Assembly (NCBI GenBank): GCA_937136395.1
Contig: CAKZOI010000039.1
Span: 36,168 to 100,167, forward strand
Source of the DNA: an uncultured Opitutia bacterium
GTDB lineage: Bacteria; Verrucomicrobiota; Verrucomicrobiia; Opitutales; Coraliomargaritaceae
Length of the DNA stretch: 64,000 nt
Direction: 5' to 3'
Positions within the stretch are counted from its first letter, which is position 1, and the number at the start of each line of letters is the position of its first letter. Below the pieces are notes generated by a model. It was not told the origin of the DNA. It ran no database searches and saw nothing but the letters and a program-made list of their open reading frames with translations. Shown piece after piece: positions 49,979 to 59,455 of this stretch. The position numbers were made by a program, and so were the translations under genes.

Positions 49979-50776
49979 ATGGACAAATTAGCTGAAATCA
50001 TGGCCGCCAAGCGTCTTGCAATCCAAAATCAGATTCGCCCCGTGCGTGAGTCCGAGCTGGAACGCTTGAGCCAAATGCAAACACAAGGCGGCAGCTTTCT
50101 CAAGGCGCTTGCACGCAAAGACCGCCTCTCCGTCATTTCCGAGATCAAGCGTAAGTCACCTTCTGCAGGCGAAATCGCAGCCGCAGACCTCGACGCGGTC
50201 GAACAGGCACGCAAATACGTCAATGCCGAGGCCGACTGCTTTTCTGTATTAACCGACACCGACTACTTTGGCGGCAGCCTGCAAGATCTTTGGGACGTCG
50301 TTGAATTTCTCGAAGTCCATAACCGTAAGACACCCTGCCTGCGTAAAGACTTCATGGTGCACCCGGTGCAAGTTGTCGAAGCCGCCGAAGCGGGCGCCCG
50401 CGCGATACTGATTATCGTCCGCGCCCTCGACGACGACGAAATCAAAGTACTCTACGAAGCCGCTAGCATCGCAGGGCTCGATTCCCTCTTCGAGATACAC
50501 GAAGAGCGAGAATTGGAAAAAGCACTCAAGTTCGACCCTAAAATTATCGGCGTGAACAACCGCGACCTAACACGCTTCAAAACAGACCTTGCTGTATCCG
50601 AATTTCTGATACCGCAGATTCCAGACGATATCATTAAAGTCAGCGAAAGCGGCATCTTTGATGTCGAAGATGCCGAACGTGCCAGCGCGTGTGGTGCCGA
50701 TGCCATCCTCGTGGGCGAAGCACTCATGCGCGCTGAAGATCCAGAAGCACTCGTCGAAGCCTTTCACAACGCCTGA
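49979..50776 (+). CDS. trpC: Indole-3-glycerol-phosphate synthase
   Basis: Closes the indole ring of tryptophan by decarboxylative cyclisation of CdRP. 265 residues, single-domain form. VISEIKRKSPSAGEIA (catalytic Lys), FSVLTDTDYFGGSL, PCLRKDFMVHPVQV, IGVNNRDLTRFKTDL and VSESGIFDVEDAERAS plus AILVGEALMRAEDP are all in the family order. The frame opens at 49871, but MDKLAEIMAAKR at 49979 is the standard N-terminus. No other trp gene lies in the window. A terminator-like hairpin precedes the start. Confidence 0.95.
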   Translation: MDKLAEIMAAKRLAIQNQIRPVRESELERLSQMQTQGGSFLKALARKDRLSVISEIKRKSPSAGEIAAADLDAVEQARKYVNAEADCFSVLTDTDYFGGSLQDLWDVVEFLEVHNRKTPCLRKDFMVHPVQVVEAAEAGARAILIIVRALDDDEIKVLYEAASIAGLDSLFEIHEERELEKALKFDPKIIGVNNRDLTRFKTDLAVSEFLIPQIPDDIIKVSESGIFDVEDAERASACGADAILVGEALMRAEDPEALVEAFHNA

Positions 50777-50792
50777 ACAAACATCGAACATT

Positions 50793-50860
50793 GAACGTCC
50801 AACTTCCAATATTGAATAACTGTGGCTACTTGAACATTCGGCGTTCTACGTTGGACGTTC
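50793..50860. repeat. Inverted repeat and short direct repeats after trpC
   Basis: GAACGTCCAAC (50793-50803) is the exact inverse of GTTGGACGTTC (50850-50860), and GTTCGAC is repeated just after. Related strings (CCAACGTCCAAC) recur near 56508. Function unknown. Confidence 0.65.
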
Positions 50861-50887
50861 GACGTTCGACGTTCTAGCGTAGCGATT

Positions 50888-51721
50888 ATGCCTCTAAGCC
50901 CAACAGCGACTCGTGAACTACTCGATCAGCTCGAGCATTTCCCAAACAAGAAACTGGGGCAAAACTTCCTAGTCGATGGTAATATTGTTCGCAAGTCCAT
51001 TGAGCTCGCTGAAATCGGCGAAGGCAGTCACGTCGTTGAGATCGGCCCGGGGCTGGGAACGCTCACCAAAGCAATCCTATCAACTGGCGCAGAACTTTGG
51101 GCTGTGGAACGCGACGCCACACTGGCTGAGCACCTCCGCGCCAACGTGCTACCCAAACAACCTAGCCTCCACTTGATCGAAGGGGATTGCCTCGACTATC
51201 CACGCGCAGAGCTACCAGAAGACAAAGCGACTGAAGGATTCCGCATCGTCGCGAACCTGCCCTACGCGGTCTCGACACCATGGATGGACGCCGTGCTATC
51301 CGGCGAACTCCCTGAACGCATGGTGCTCATGCTACAAAAAGAAGCGGGCGACCGCTACGCCGCCCCCCACGGCAGTAAAACTTTTGGCGGGATTTCCATT
51401 TTTCTACAATCCGCCTACGAGGTGCACAGCAAACACCTCGTTAAAGCGCAATGCTTTCATCCGGCACCAAAAGTCGATTCCGTCCTCCTTCGTCTCGATC
51501 GCAAGGAAGACGCGATACGCTTCTCGCCGGCGGCTCGCGATTGCGTCCGCCGTATCTTCACTCAACGCCGCAAACAACTCGGCGCCCTCTGTAAACGCGA
51601 CTCACAAGCCGAAGCTCTCGAATGGTTTGAAGAACTCGTCGACCAAGGCGTCCCCAAAACCATACGCCCTGAAGCGCTCGCTCTGGAGCACTGGCAAGCG
51701 CTTGCTGAAAAACTGAAGTAG
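50888..51721 (+). CDS. rsmA: 16S rRNA dimethyladenosine transferase
   Basis: KsgA-type enzyme that dimethylates two adjacent adenines near the 3' end of 16S rRNA. 277 residues. KKLGQNFLVDGNIVRKSIEL, VEIGPGLGTLTKAIL (SAM site) and VANLPYAVSTPWMD (NLPY catalytic motif) are present, with a C-terminal helical domain ending LEHWQALAEKLK. The stop TAG (51719-51721) is part of the GTAG foot of the first REP hairpin, so the original C-terminus may have been altered by the repeat. Confidence 0.96.
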   Translation: MPLSPTATRELLDQLEHFPNKKLGQNFLVDGNIVRKSIELAEIGEGSHVVEIGPGLGTLTKAILSTGAELWAVERDATLAEHLRANVLPKQPSLHLIEGDCLDYPRAELPEDKATEGFRIVANLPYAVSTPWMDAVLSGELPERMVLMLQKEAGDRYAAPHGSKTFGGISIFLQSAYEVHSKHLVKAQCFHPAPKVDSVLLRLDRKEDAIRFSPAARDCVRRIFTQRRKQLGALCKRDSQAEALEWFEELVDQGVPKTIRPEALALEHWQALAEKLK

Positions 51722-51977
51722 AAGCGACACTCTTGTCGCTTTATCCAGAGCAACCGCCCGCCAACAACCAAAGCCAACGTAGAAGCGACACTCCTGTCGC
51801 TTTACCCAGAGCAACCGCCCGCCAACAACCAAAGCCAACGTAGAAGCGACACTCTTGTCGCTTTTCCCAGAGCAACCGCCCGCCAACAACCAAAGCCAAC
51901 GTAGAAGCGACACTCTTGTCGCTTTATCCAGAGCATCCGCCCGCCAACAACCAAAGCGACAAGAGTGTCGCTTCTAC
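51718..51977. repeat. Tandem REP array upstream of the RAYT gene
   Basis: Four forward GTAG-foot hairpins at 51718, 51779, 51840 and 51901, period exactly 61 bp, separated by nearly identical 36-bp spacers (CCAGAGCAACCGCCCGCCAA etc.), and closed by one inverted hairpin at 51953-51977. Loops alternate between CTCT and CTCC. Confidence 0.97.
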
Positions 51978-51997
51978 ATTCAAACCCCCAATACCCG

Positions 51998-52594
51998 ATG
52001 CTCGAAGCAGGAAAGGATTTTGATTTCTTCAATCCACATGCAGACCTGAAAGTCGGTCATGCCAATCTACCTCATTGGCAACAAGCCCGAGTTCTCTATT
52101 TCACAACATTTCGGCTCAGCGATTCGATCCCACAAGATAAACTCAAACTTTGGCAATCCGATTACAATCAATGGCTCTTCCGAAATCCAAAGCCATGGAA
52201 CGACCAACAAGTCGAAGAATACCAAGAACACTTCGCACGAAAGATCGAACATTGGCTGGATCAGAATCACGGAAAGTGCCTGCTACGAAAGAAGCAGTGC
52301 CGCCAAATCGTCGAAGACTGCCTGTTAAAGTTTAACAATACACGCTATCGGCTAGATACTTTTACCATCGCCGCAAACCATGTCCATGCCCTGGTCGCAA
52401 CCAGCGCGGACACCACACTCTCTGAGATTTTAAAAAGTTGGAAGGGCGTCTCCGCCCGCAATATAAACAAAGCGCTCGGCAAAAAAGGCACAATCTGGCA
52501 AAAAGAAACTTACGACCACATTGTCCGGAGCCCCGAAGCGCTCATTAAAATCCGTAAATACATTCACGCGCACGAAGCCAACAGACTAGCGTAG
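51998..52594 (+). CDS. REP-associated tyrosine transposase (RAYT, Y1 family)
   Basis: A 198-residue HUH-type single-strand transposase of the TnpA-REP (RAYT) clade. The HUH metal motif is NHVHALVATSADTT near residues 128-141, followed by LSEILKSWKGVSARNINKAL and GTIWQKETYDHIVRS, with the catalytic Tyr in the C-terminal IRKYIHAHEANRLA (family form YIxxNPxxAxLV). The start is ATG 51998; the longer frame begins inside the REP array. The stop TAG is supplied by the GTAG foot of the downstream array. RAYTs bind and act on REP hairpins; here the gene is flanked on both sides by its presumed targets. Likely domesticated rather than autonomous. Confidence 0.92.
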   Translation: MLEAGKDFDFFNPHADLKVGHANLPHWQQARVLYFTTFRLSDSIPQDKLKLWQSDYNQWLFRNPKPWNDQQVEEYQEHFARKIEHWLDQNHGKCLLRKKQCRQIVEDCLLKFNNTRYRLDTFTIAANHVHALVATSADTTLSEILKSWKGVSARNINKALGKKGTIWQKETYDHIVRSPEALIKIRKYIHAHEANRLA

Positions 52595-52788
52595 AAGCGA
52601 CACTCTTGTCGCTTTATCCAGAGCAACCGCCCATCAGACAACTAACTCACGTAGAAGCGACACTCCTGTCGCTTTACCCAGAGCAACCGCCCATCAGACA
52701 ACCAACTCACGTAGAAGCGACACTCCTGTCGCTTTACCCAGAGCAACCGCCCATCAGACAACCAAAGCGACAAGAGTGTCGCTTCTAC
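52591..52788. repeat. Tandem REP array downstream of the RAYT gene
   Basis: Three forward hairpins at 52591, 52651 and 52711, period 60 bp, closed by an inverted hairpin at 52764-52788. Spacers share CCAGAGCAACCGCCC with the upstream array but differ afterwards (ATCAGACAACTAACTCAC type). Same GTAG foot and loop variants. Confidence 0.97.
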
Positions 52789-52798
52789 TATTTACCAT

Positions 52799-54109
52799 AT
52801 GAACCCCTTACGCTGGAAACTCCACTGGCAAATCCTCGCCACACTCGCACTCTCTACACTTTTCGGGCTCTTAATCATGCCCGCCATCGGCGAGACTGCC
52901 GGTGCCAACATCGTCGCCTTCTGTCAATTCATCGGTAAGCTCTTCATGAATGCGCTGAAGATGGTGATCGTGCCGCTGATCGTCGCTTCAATCATCAGTG
53001 GAGTGATGCACCTAGGCTCCGAAAAAGGCGTCGGCCGCATGGGCTTCAAAACGTTCCTTTACTACACTTTCAGTGGGGCCATTGCCGTCATCGTCGGCCT
53101 CATCGTCGTCAACCTTATCGGGCCTGGTCGTATCGATGCCCAAACCGCAACGGCGATGCTCGGACAAGGCGCCGAGACCTCCATCAGCCAAGGCCTAATG
53201 AGCAAAGTCGAAGGCCGCAGCTCCAGCGACTTGTTCGAGATTTTCCTGCGCATGTTTCCATCCAACATCGTCGATGCCGCGACTAACAATGGGCAGCTCC
53301 TCGGTGTGATTACCTTCTCGATTTTATTTGGCGCCTTCATCGGTAAACTCAAACCGGACCAACGCGAAACACAGCAAAAGTTCTGGGATAGTGCTCAAGA
53401 AGTGATGCTCAAGCTCACCGACTTCATTATTCGCTTTGCGCCAATTGGCGTGTTCGGACTCGTCACCCCCGTGCTCTACACGGCCCCCTTCGGTGACCTC
53501 ATCGGCGCGATCTTCTGGTTCTTCATTACTGTGCTACTCGCACTTGCGATCCATTTCTTTATCAGCCTCGGGCTCGTTCTGAAGTTTGTCGGCAAAGTAA
53601 ACCCGATCACGCACTACAAGGAAATGGCACCCGTGCTCCTCACGGCATTCTCAACTGCGAGCTCTTCCGCGACCCTGCCACTCACGATCGAAACCGTCGA
53701 AGAACGCGCCGGCGTCTCCAAGAAAACCTGTTCCTTCACTCTACCACTCGGTGCCACCGTTAATATGGACGGCACTGCCCTTTACGAATGTGTGGTCGTC
53801 ATTTTCATCGCTCAACTCTACGCGGCGACAGGGCAAGTCGCACTCGGACTCGGCGATCAACTGCTCGTCGTCTTTCTCGCGCTCACCACCAGCATCGGCG
53901 TAGCGGGCATCCCCGCCGCCAGTCTCGTGGCGATCGCCGTGATTCTACCCGCCGTCGGTCTCCCAGTCGAAGCCATCGGCGTCGTCTGGGTCACCGACCG
54001 CATCCTCGATATGTGCCGCACCTCGGTGAACGTCTTCAGTGATACTGTAGGCGCAGTCACCATCGCCAGCACCGAAGGAGAAGCGGTTTATGAAAATGCT
54101 GAAAACTAA
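52799..54109 (+). CDS. Dicarboxylate/amino-acid:cation symporter (DAACS, GltP/DctA type)
   Basis: A 436-residue inner-membrane carrier with eight helices and two re-entrant loops, importing glutamate, aspartate or C4-dicarboxylates with Na+ or H+. Conserved motifs: AFSTASSSATLPLTIETVEE (serine-rich hairpin), PLGATVNMDGTALYE (NMDG) and AGIPAASLVAIAVILPAVGL, with VNVFSDTVGAV near the end. Start ATG is 11 bp after the REP array, so the repeat forms the 5' untranslated region. Substrate not resolved. Confidence 0.93.
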   Translation: MNPLRWKLHWQILATLALSTLFGLLIMPAIGETAGANIVAFCQFIGKLFMNALKMVIVPLIVASIISGVMHLGSEKGVGRMGFKTFLYYTFSGAIAVIVGLIVVNLIGPGRIDAQTATAMLGQGAETSISQGLMSKVEGRSSSDLFEIFLRMFPSNIVDAATNNGQLLGVITFSILFGAFIGKLKPDQRETQQKFWDSAQEVMLKLTDFIIRFAPIGVFGLVTPVLYTAPFGDLIGAIFWFFITVLLALAIHFFISLGLVLKFVGKVNPITHYKEMAPVLLTAFSTASSSATLPLTIETVEERAGVSKKTCSFTLPLGATVNMDGTALYECVVVIFIAQLYAATGQVALGLGDQLLVVFLALTTSIGVAGIPAASLVAIAVILPAVGLPVEAIGVVWVTDRILDMCRTSVNVFSDTVGAVTIASTEGEAVYENAEN

Positions 54110-54185
54110 AAAGCTGAAACGCTAAAATTCCCTCCTTTCAACATTTCAGCCTTTCAGTATTTCAAATTTTCAGCTTTTTAAAGTT

Positions 54186-54644
54186 ATGAAAACCGAAACC
54201 CGCCTCGCCGAACTCGGCATCGAACTTCCTTCCGCGCCCGCCCCCGCCGGCAACTACGTGCCGGCCATGCAAGTTGGCAACCTACTCTACCTCTCTGGCG
54301 CGATCTGCCTCGTGAATGGCGAGATGACCCACACGGGGAAAATCGGCGAAACACGCGACATCGCTTACGGCCAAGCCGCCGCCCGAGTCTGCGCGCTCAA
54401 TCTACTCGCTGTCACCAAAGCTCAGCTTGGCGATCTCGATAAAATTTCCCGTGTTGTCGTGCTCAACGGCTTCGTCAACGGCGTGCCCGGCTTTGCCGAC
54501 AGCCCCGCCGTCATCAACGGCGCTTCAGACACAATGGTCGAAATCCTCGGTGACCGCGGCCGCCACACCCGTGCAGCTGTCGCCGTAACCGGCCTCCCCA
54601 AAGACACCACCGTCGAAATCCAAGCGATCTTCGAAGTCGCGTAA
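54186..54644 (+). CDS. RidA/YjgF family protein
   Basis: A 152-residue Rid-family protein. NYVPAMQVGNLLYLSGAICL, AARVCALNLLAVTKAQLGDL and the C-terminal VTGLPKDTTVEIQAIFEV match the YjgF-like subfamily 1 branch. RidA proper deaminates reactive enamine/imine intermediates and uses a conserved Arg in the C-terminal region; this branch lacks the standard RxxxxxxLP motif, so the activity is uncertain. It stands between a REP hairpin and a TTTCAGC-rich stretch. Confidence 0.85.
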   Translation: MKTETRLAELGIELPSAPAPAGNYVPAMQVGNLLYLSGAICLVNGEMTHTGKIGETRDIAYGQAAARVCALNLLAVTKAQLGDLDKISRVVVLNGFVNGVPGFADSPAVINGASDTMVEILGDRGRHTRAAVAVTGLPKDTTVEIQAIFEVA

Positions 54645-54647
54645 ATC

Positions 54648-54672
54648 GTAGAAGCGACACTCCTGTCGCTTT
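54648..54672 (+). repeat. GTAG-foot REP hairpin, solitary forward copy
   Basis: GTAG, stem AAGCGACA, loop CTCC, stem TGTCGCTT. It begins three bases after the RidA stop TAA, so here the foot does not supply the stop. Confidence 0.95.
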
Positions 54673-55161
54673 ATCCTAAAAAAGCAGTCAGGAATCAGAA
54701 GTCGGAATACAGGATTCACAATCAACCGATTGCAGAATTATACGCTTCGCCAATTTGGCGAAGCTCGCTGTGTTGGTAAATCCCTCAGTATAAACTACTG
54801 ACTCCTGACTTCAGTATTCTGACTCCCATATCCAAGATTCTTCATCAGCCATCACTAATCCATAAAATAGTGAACATAATTATACTAATATGATTGCCTC
54901 AAAGAATCAGACGCTTCTAATTTAGTGTGATCTACAGGTTCATTCATTTTCCGTAGCGCAACGTTTCAACGAGCATCTGCTTGAATGATACTAATGATGC
55001 GCGCAACTTCCAGCCGCATGCGAGAGTCGCTCGCTGAAGCGTCGCGCTACGTCAGCATTTCAGCATTGGTCCGATCTGCAGAGCAGTCGGCCATGTCGTC
55101 ACTGCGCTCCTCGGAACAGCCTTTCAGTTTTCAGCCTTTCAGCATTTCAGCCTTTCCAAAA
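54673..55161. other. Intergenic region before the Y-family polymerase
   Basis: 489 bp. It holds a hairpin CTTCGCCAA/TTGGCGAAG (near 54748-54768), inverted strings AGTCAGGAATC / GACTCCTGACT and TTTCAGC-rich low-complexity sequence (55125-55160) that resembles 54120-54180. The open frame from 54985 adds 59 residues with no polymerase similarity and is not accepted. Confidence 0.6.
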
Positions 55162-56406
55162 GTGTCCCTCCGCTACTTATTCATCGATTTCGACAGCTTT
55201 TTTGCCTCAGTTGAGCAGCAGTTCCGCCCCGAACTACGCGGCAAACCAGTAGGCATTGTGCCCTCTCTCGGCATTGACACCACTTGTTGCATCGCCGCCA
55301 GCTACGAAGCCAAAGCCTATGGAGTAAAAACCGGCACCGGCGTCCGCGAAGCCCGCTATCTCTGCCCCGGCATTACTTTTGTGCAGGGCGATCACACCCG
55401 CTATGTGCAGACTCACGAGAAGATCCATAAGCTCATCCACGAAGTCATCTACGTCGATGCAGTGCTCTCGATTGACGAGATGTATGGGCGCCTCCCCCCT
55501 CGCTGGCAGTCCCCCGAAGTCGCTCGCAGTAAAGCGCTCGAAATCAAGGCCTCACTTGCCCAAGAGATCGGTCCGCATATCGGCGCTTCCATCGGCATCG
55601 CCCCCAACCGCTTCCTCGCCAAGCTCGCCAGTAAACTCGAAAAACCCGACGGGCTGGTGCTACTCGACTTTGATGCGATACCCGCAGCGCTGCTGCGTAT
55701 GCCTTTGAGCGAAGTCACTGGTATCGGCCGCCGAATCGAGCAACGCCTGCGCACCGCCCGCGTGCTCACCATGGACGATCTATATCAATGCAGTCGTCGC
55801 AAACTTCACCGCATCTGGGGCTCGATCGAAGGCGACCGTATGTGGTATGCCCTCCGCGGCATCGAACTCCCCCCCGTCGTGACCCATCGCAGCACCGTCG
55901 GGCACTCGCACATCATGCCACCCCGGCTGCGCACCACACACGGTGCTCACTCCGTGCTCCACCGCATGCTGCAAAAAGCCTGCCGCCGACTACGCGCGAT
56001 GGACTACTTTACCAGCCACCTTCAAGTCAAAGTCACCTTCGGCTTCGAACAACGCTGGCGCGCCGAAGCCCACTGCTTCCCCACACAAGACTGCATCATT
56101 CTCGGCGAACGCCTCAACCAACTCTGGATCAACCATCCCACTGACACAGCGCCTCCCACTAAAGTCGCCGTCACGCTCAGCCACCTCACTCAGGGCGGCT
56201 CACACACACCCTCACTCTTCCCCGAAGAAAATCACCCGCGCCGCATCGCCCTGCAAAACGCCATGGACGCGATCAACAAGCGCTACGGCGGCCGCACCCT
56301 CTACTACGCCCCCGCCATGGAAGCCCAACGCTGCCCCGAAGCTGCCCCCATGCGCATCGCCTTCAACCACATCCCCGACCTCGAACTCGAAGACGACACA
56401 CCGTAG
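55162..56406 (+). CDS. Y-family DNA polymerase
   Basis: A translesion polymerase of the DinB/UmuC superfamily, 414 residues. YLFIDFDSFFASVEQQ contains the first catalytic Asp pair region and Phe steric gate, SYEAKAYGVKTGTGVREAR is the fingers motif, SIDEMYGRL carries the Asp-Glu catalytic residues, and SIGIAPNRFLAKLASKLEKP follows. The second half has a helix-hairpin motif EVTGIGRRIEQRL. The GTG at 55162 (VSLRYLFIDF) is the likely start. No C-terminal clamp-binding motif is obvious. The stop TAG is in the GTAG foot of a REP hairpin. Exact subfamily not determined. Confidence 0.88.
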   Translation: MSLRYLFIDFDSFFASVEQQFRPELRGKPVGIVPSLGIDTTCCIAASYEAKAYGVKTGTGVREARYLCPGITFVQGDHTRYVQTHEKIHKLIHEVIYVDAVLSIDEMYGRLPPRWQSPEVARSKALEIKASLAQEIGPHIGASIGIAPNRFLAKLASKLEKPDGLVLLDFDAIPAALLRMPLSEVTGIGRRIEQRLRTARVLTMDDLYQCSRRKLHRIWGSIEGDRMWYALRGIELPPVVTHRSTVGHSHIMPPRLRTTHGAHSVLHRMLQKACRRLRAMDYFTSHLQVKVTFGFEQRWRAEAHCFPTQDCIILGERLNQLWINHPTDTAPPTKVAVTLSHLTQGGSHTPSLFPEENHPRRIALQNAMDAINKRYGGRTLYYAPAMEAQRCPEAAPMRIAFNHIPDLELEDDTP

Positions 56407-56427
56407 AAGCGACACTCCTGTCGCTTT
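56403..56427 (+). repeat. GTAG-foot REP hairpin at the polymerase stop
   Basis: GTAG (TAG is the stop codon), stem AAGCGACA, loop CTCC, stem TGTCGCTT. Followed by ATTCCGAGC-type spacer seen again at 56591. Confidence 0.95.
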
Positions 56428-56565
56428 ATTCCGAGCCAAGGCAACGCGACAGTGGGCATTGCGTTTACCCACATCCCCGACCTCGAACTCGAACAAATGC
56501 GGGAACACCCAACGTCCAACATCAAATTTTGAATGACTACACCTGCTGGGGTGCGATCCGCCGCC

Positions 56566-56661
56566 GTAGAAGCGACACTCCTGTCGCTTTATTCCGAGCA
56601 AGGCAACGCGACAGCGGGCGACGACAGGACACAACAAAAGCGACAAGAGTGTCGCTTCTAC
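56566..56661. repeat. GTAG-foot REP pair, inverted
   Basis: Forward hairpin at 56566-56590 (loop CTCC) and reverse at 56637-56661 (loop CTCT), separated by 46 bp. The last copy of the family in the window. Confidence 0.95.
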
Positions 56662-56672
56662 ATTTTAGGCAC

Positions 56673-56696
56673 AAAAAAAGCGGCACACTGTGCCGC
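56673..56696 (-). terminator. Rho-independent terminator of the polysaccharide operon
   Basis: Minus strand: GCGGCACA, G, TGTGCCGC, then seven T. It lies 28 bp beyond the stop of the CapD-like gene. Confidence 0.92.
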
Positions 56697-56723
56697 CCTT
56701 GCCTCTATCTCTCCCTCGACGGA

Positions 56724-58595
<1,872 letters not shown>

Positions 58596-58596
58596 T

Positions 58597-59349
58597 TCAG
58601 AGCTTAAACTGTTTCAGTTTTCGAGCGGGCTTTTGAAGGATCGCCGACATGCCGTCAAAAACTCCGAGACCATTCAACCTCCAAGCCTGGAAACACTCCC
58701 AGTTCGCTTTCAGAATACTTGAAATAGATCGGTTACTCGCACCACCTGTGCGCATTTTGACCATCACTTTAGGAAGATAGACCGACTTACACTGCGCTTT
58801 CTCCAAAACCCTGAGCATAAACTCATAGTCTGCCGCGATTTTCAACTGATCGTTGAAAACTCCGAATCGATCATAAACTGATTTTCGCACAAAAAATGTC
58901 GGGTGCGCCGGATGCCAGCCCTTCTGAAAAACTCCCTGGCAATACGGACGTGAGCGCCAAGCACGTGTCACCCGACTGGTATCTGCTTCATCAACGTAAT
59001 CCAGATCACCGTAGACACAGTCAACAGTTCCGTCCTCAAACACTTTCGCTACCGCTGCCAATACTCCATCATCCGCATAGAAATCATCGCTGTTCAAAAT
59101 ACCGACAACCTCGCCGCGAGCACGGCCGATCCCCTTGTTCATCGCGTTGTAGATTCCTTCGTCCGGTTCACTCACCAATTGAGCGATCCTAGAACCATAG
59201 CCGCGCAAGGCATCCACCGTCCCATCCATCGACGCACCATCAATGACGATGTAGTCGAGCTCTACGCCCCGTTGCGCCAAAACAGAATCGACCGCCGATC
59301 GAATCGTCGACTGACTATTATAGGAAACGGTGATGACGGAAAAAAACAT
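58597..59349 (-). CDS. Glycosyltransferase family 2
   Basis: A 250-residue GT2 enzyme (WcaA/SpsA-like). FSVITVSYNSQSTIRSAVDS, VIDGASMDGTVDALRGYG, EPDEGIYNAMNKGIGRARGE and VGILNSDDFYADDG (DxD-type metal site) are typical. GWHPAHPTFFVRKSVYDRFG and AADYEFMLRVLEKA complete the domain. Transfers an unspecified sugar during polysaccharide assembly. Upstream of the CapD-like gene in the same operon; divergent from the GT4-like gene. Confidence 0.92.
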   Translation of the reverse strand: MFFSVITVSYNSQSTIRSAVDSVLAQRGVELDYIVIDGASMDGTVDALRGYGSRIAQLVSEPDEGIYNAMNKGIGRARGEVVGILNSDDFYADDGVLAAVAKVFEDGTVDCVYGDLDYVDEADTSRVTRAWRSRPYCQGVFQKGWHPAHPTFFVRKSVYDRFGVFNDQLKIAADYEFMLRVLEKAQCKSVYLPKVMVKMRTGGASNRSISSILKANWECFQAWRLNGLGVFDGMSAILQKPARKLKQFKL

Positions 59350-59455
59350 ACCTGCAGAAAATCAAAACTTCACGTCGCACCAAGTGCAAAAAACGCCCTC
59401 CAATGACTTCCCCAGCACTCGACAATTCCGCTGACAACCACTAAACTCATTTTCC

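Noticed and set aside
51718..52788. CRISPR array (25-bp repeats at 60-61 bp intervals)
   Set aside because: The intervals between repeats are almost identical to each other, the repeat is itself a hairpin with GTAG foot, the last unit is inverted, and no cas gene is present. This is a REP array.
53788..54042. Arg/Ser-rich open frame within the DAACS symporter
   Set aside because: Out-of-frame shadow of the transporter gene, whose NMDG and serine-rich motifs are intact.
54985..55161. N-terminal extension of the Y-family polymerase
   Set aside because: The 59 extra residues derive from TTTCAGC-type low-complexity sequence and do not resemble polymerase; GTG 55162 begins directly at the conserved palm.
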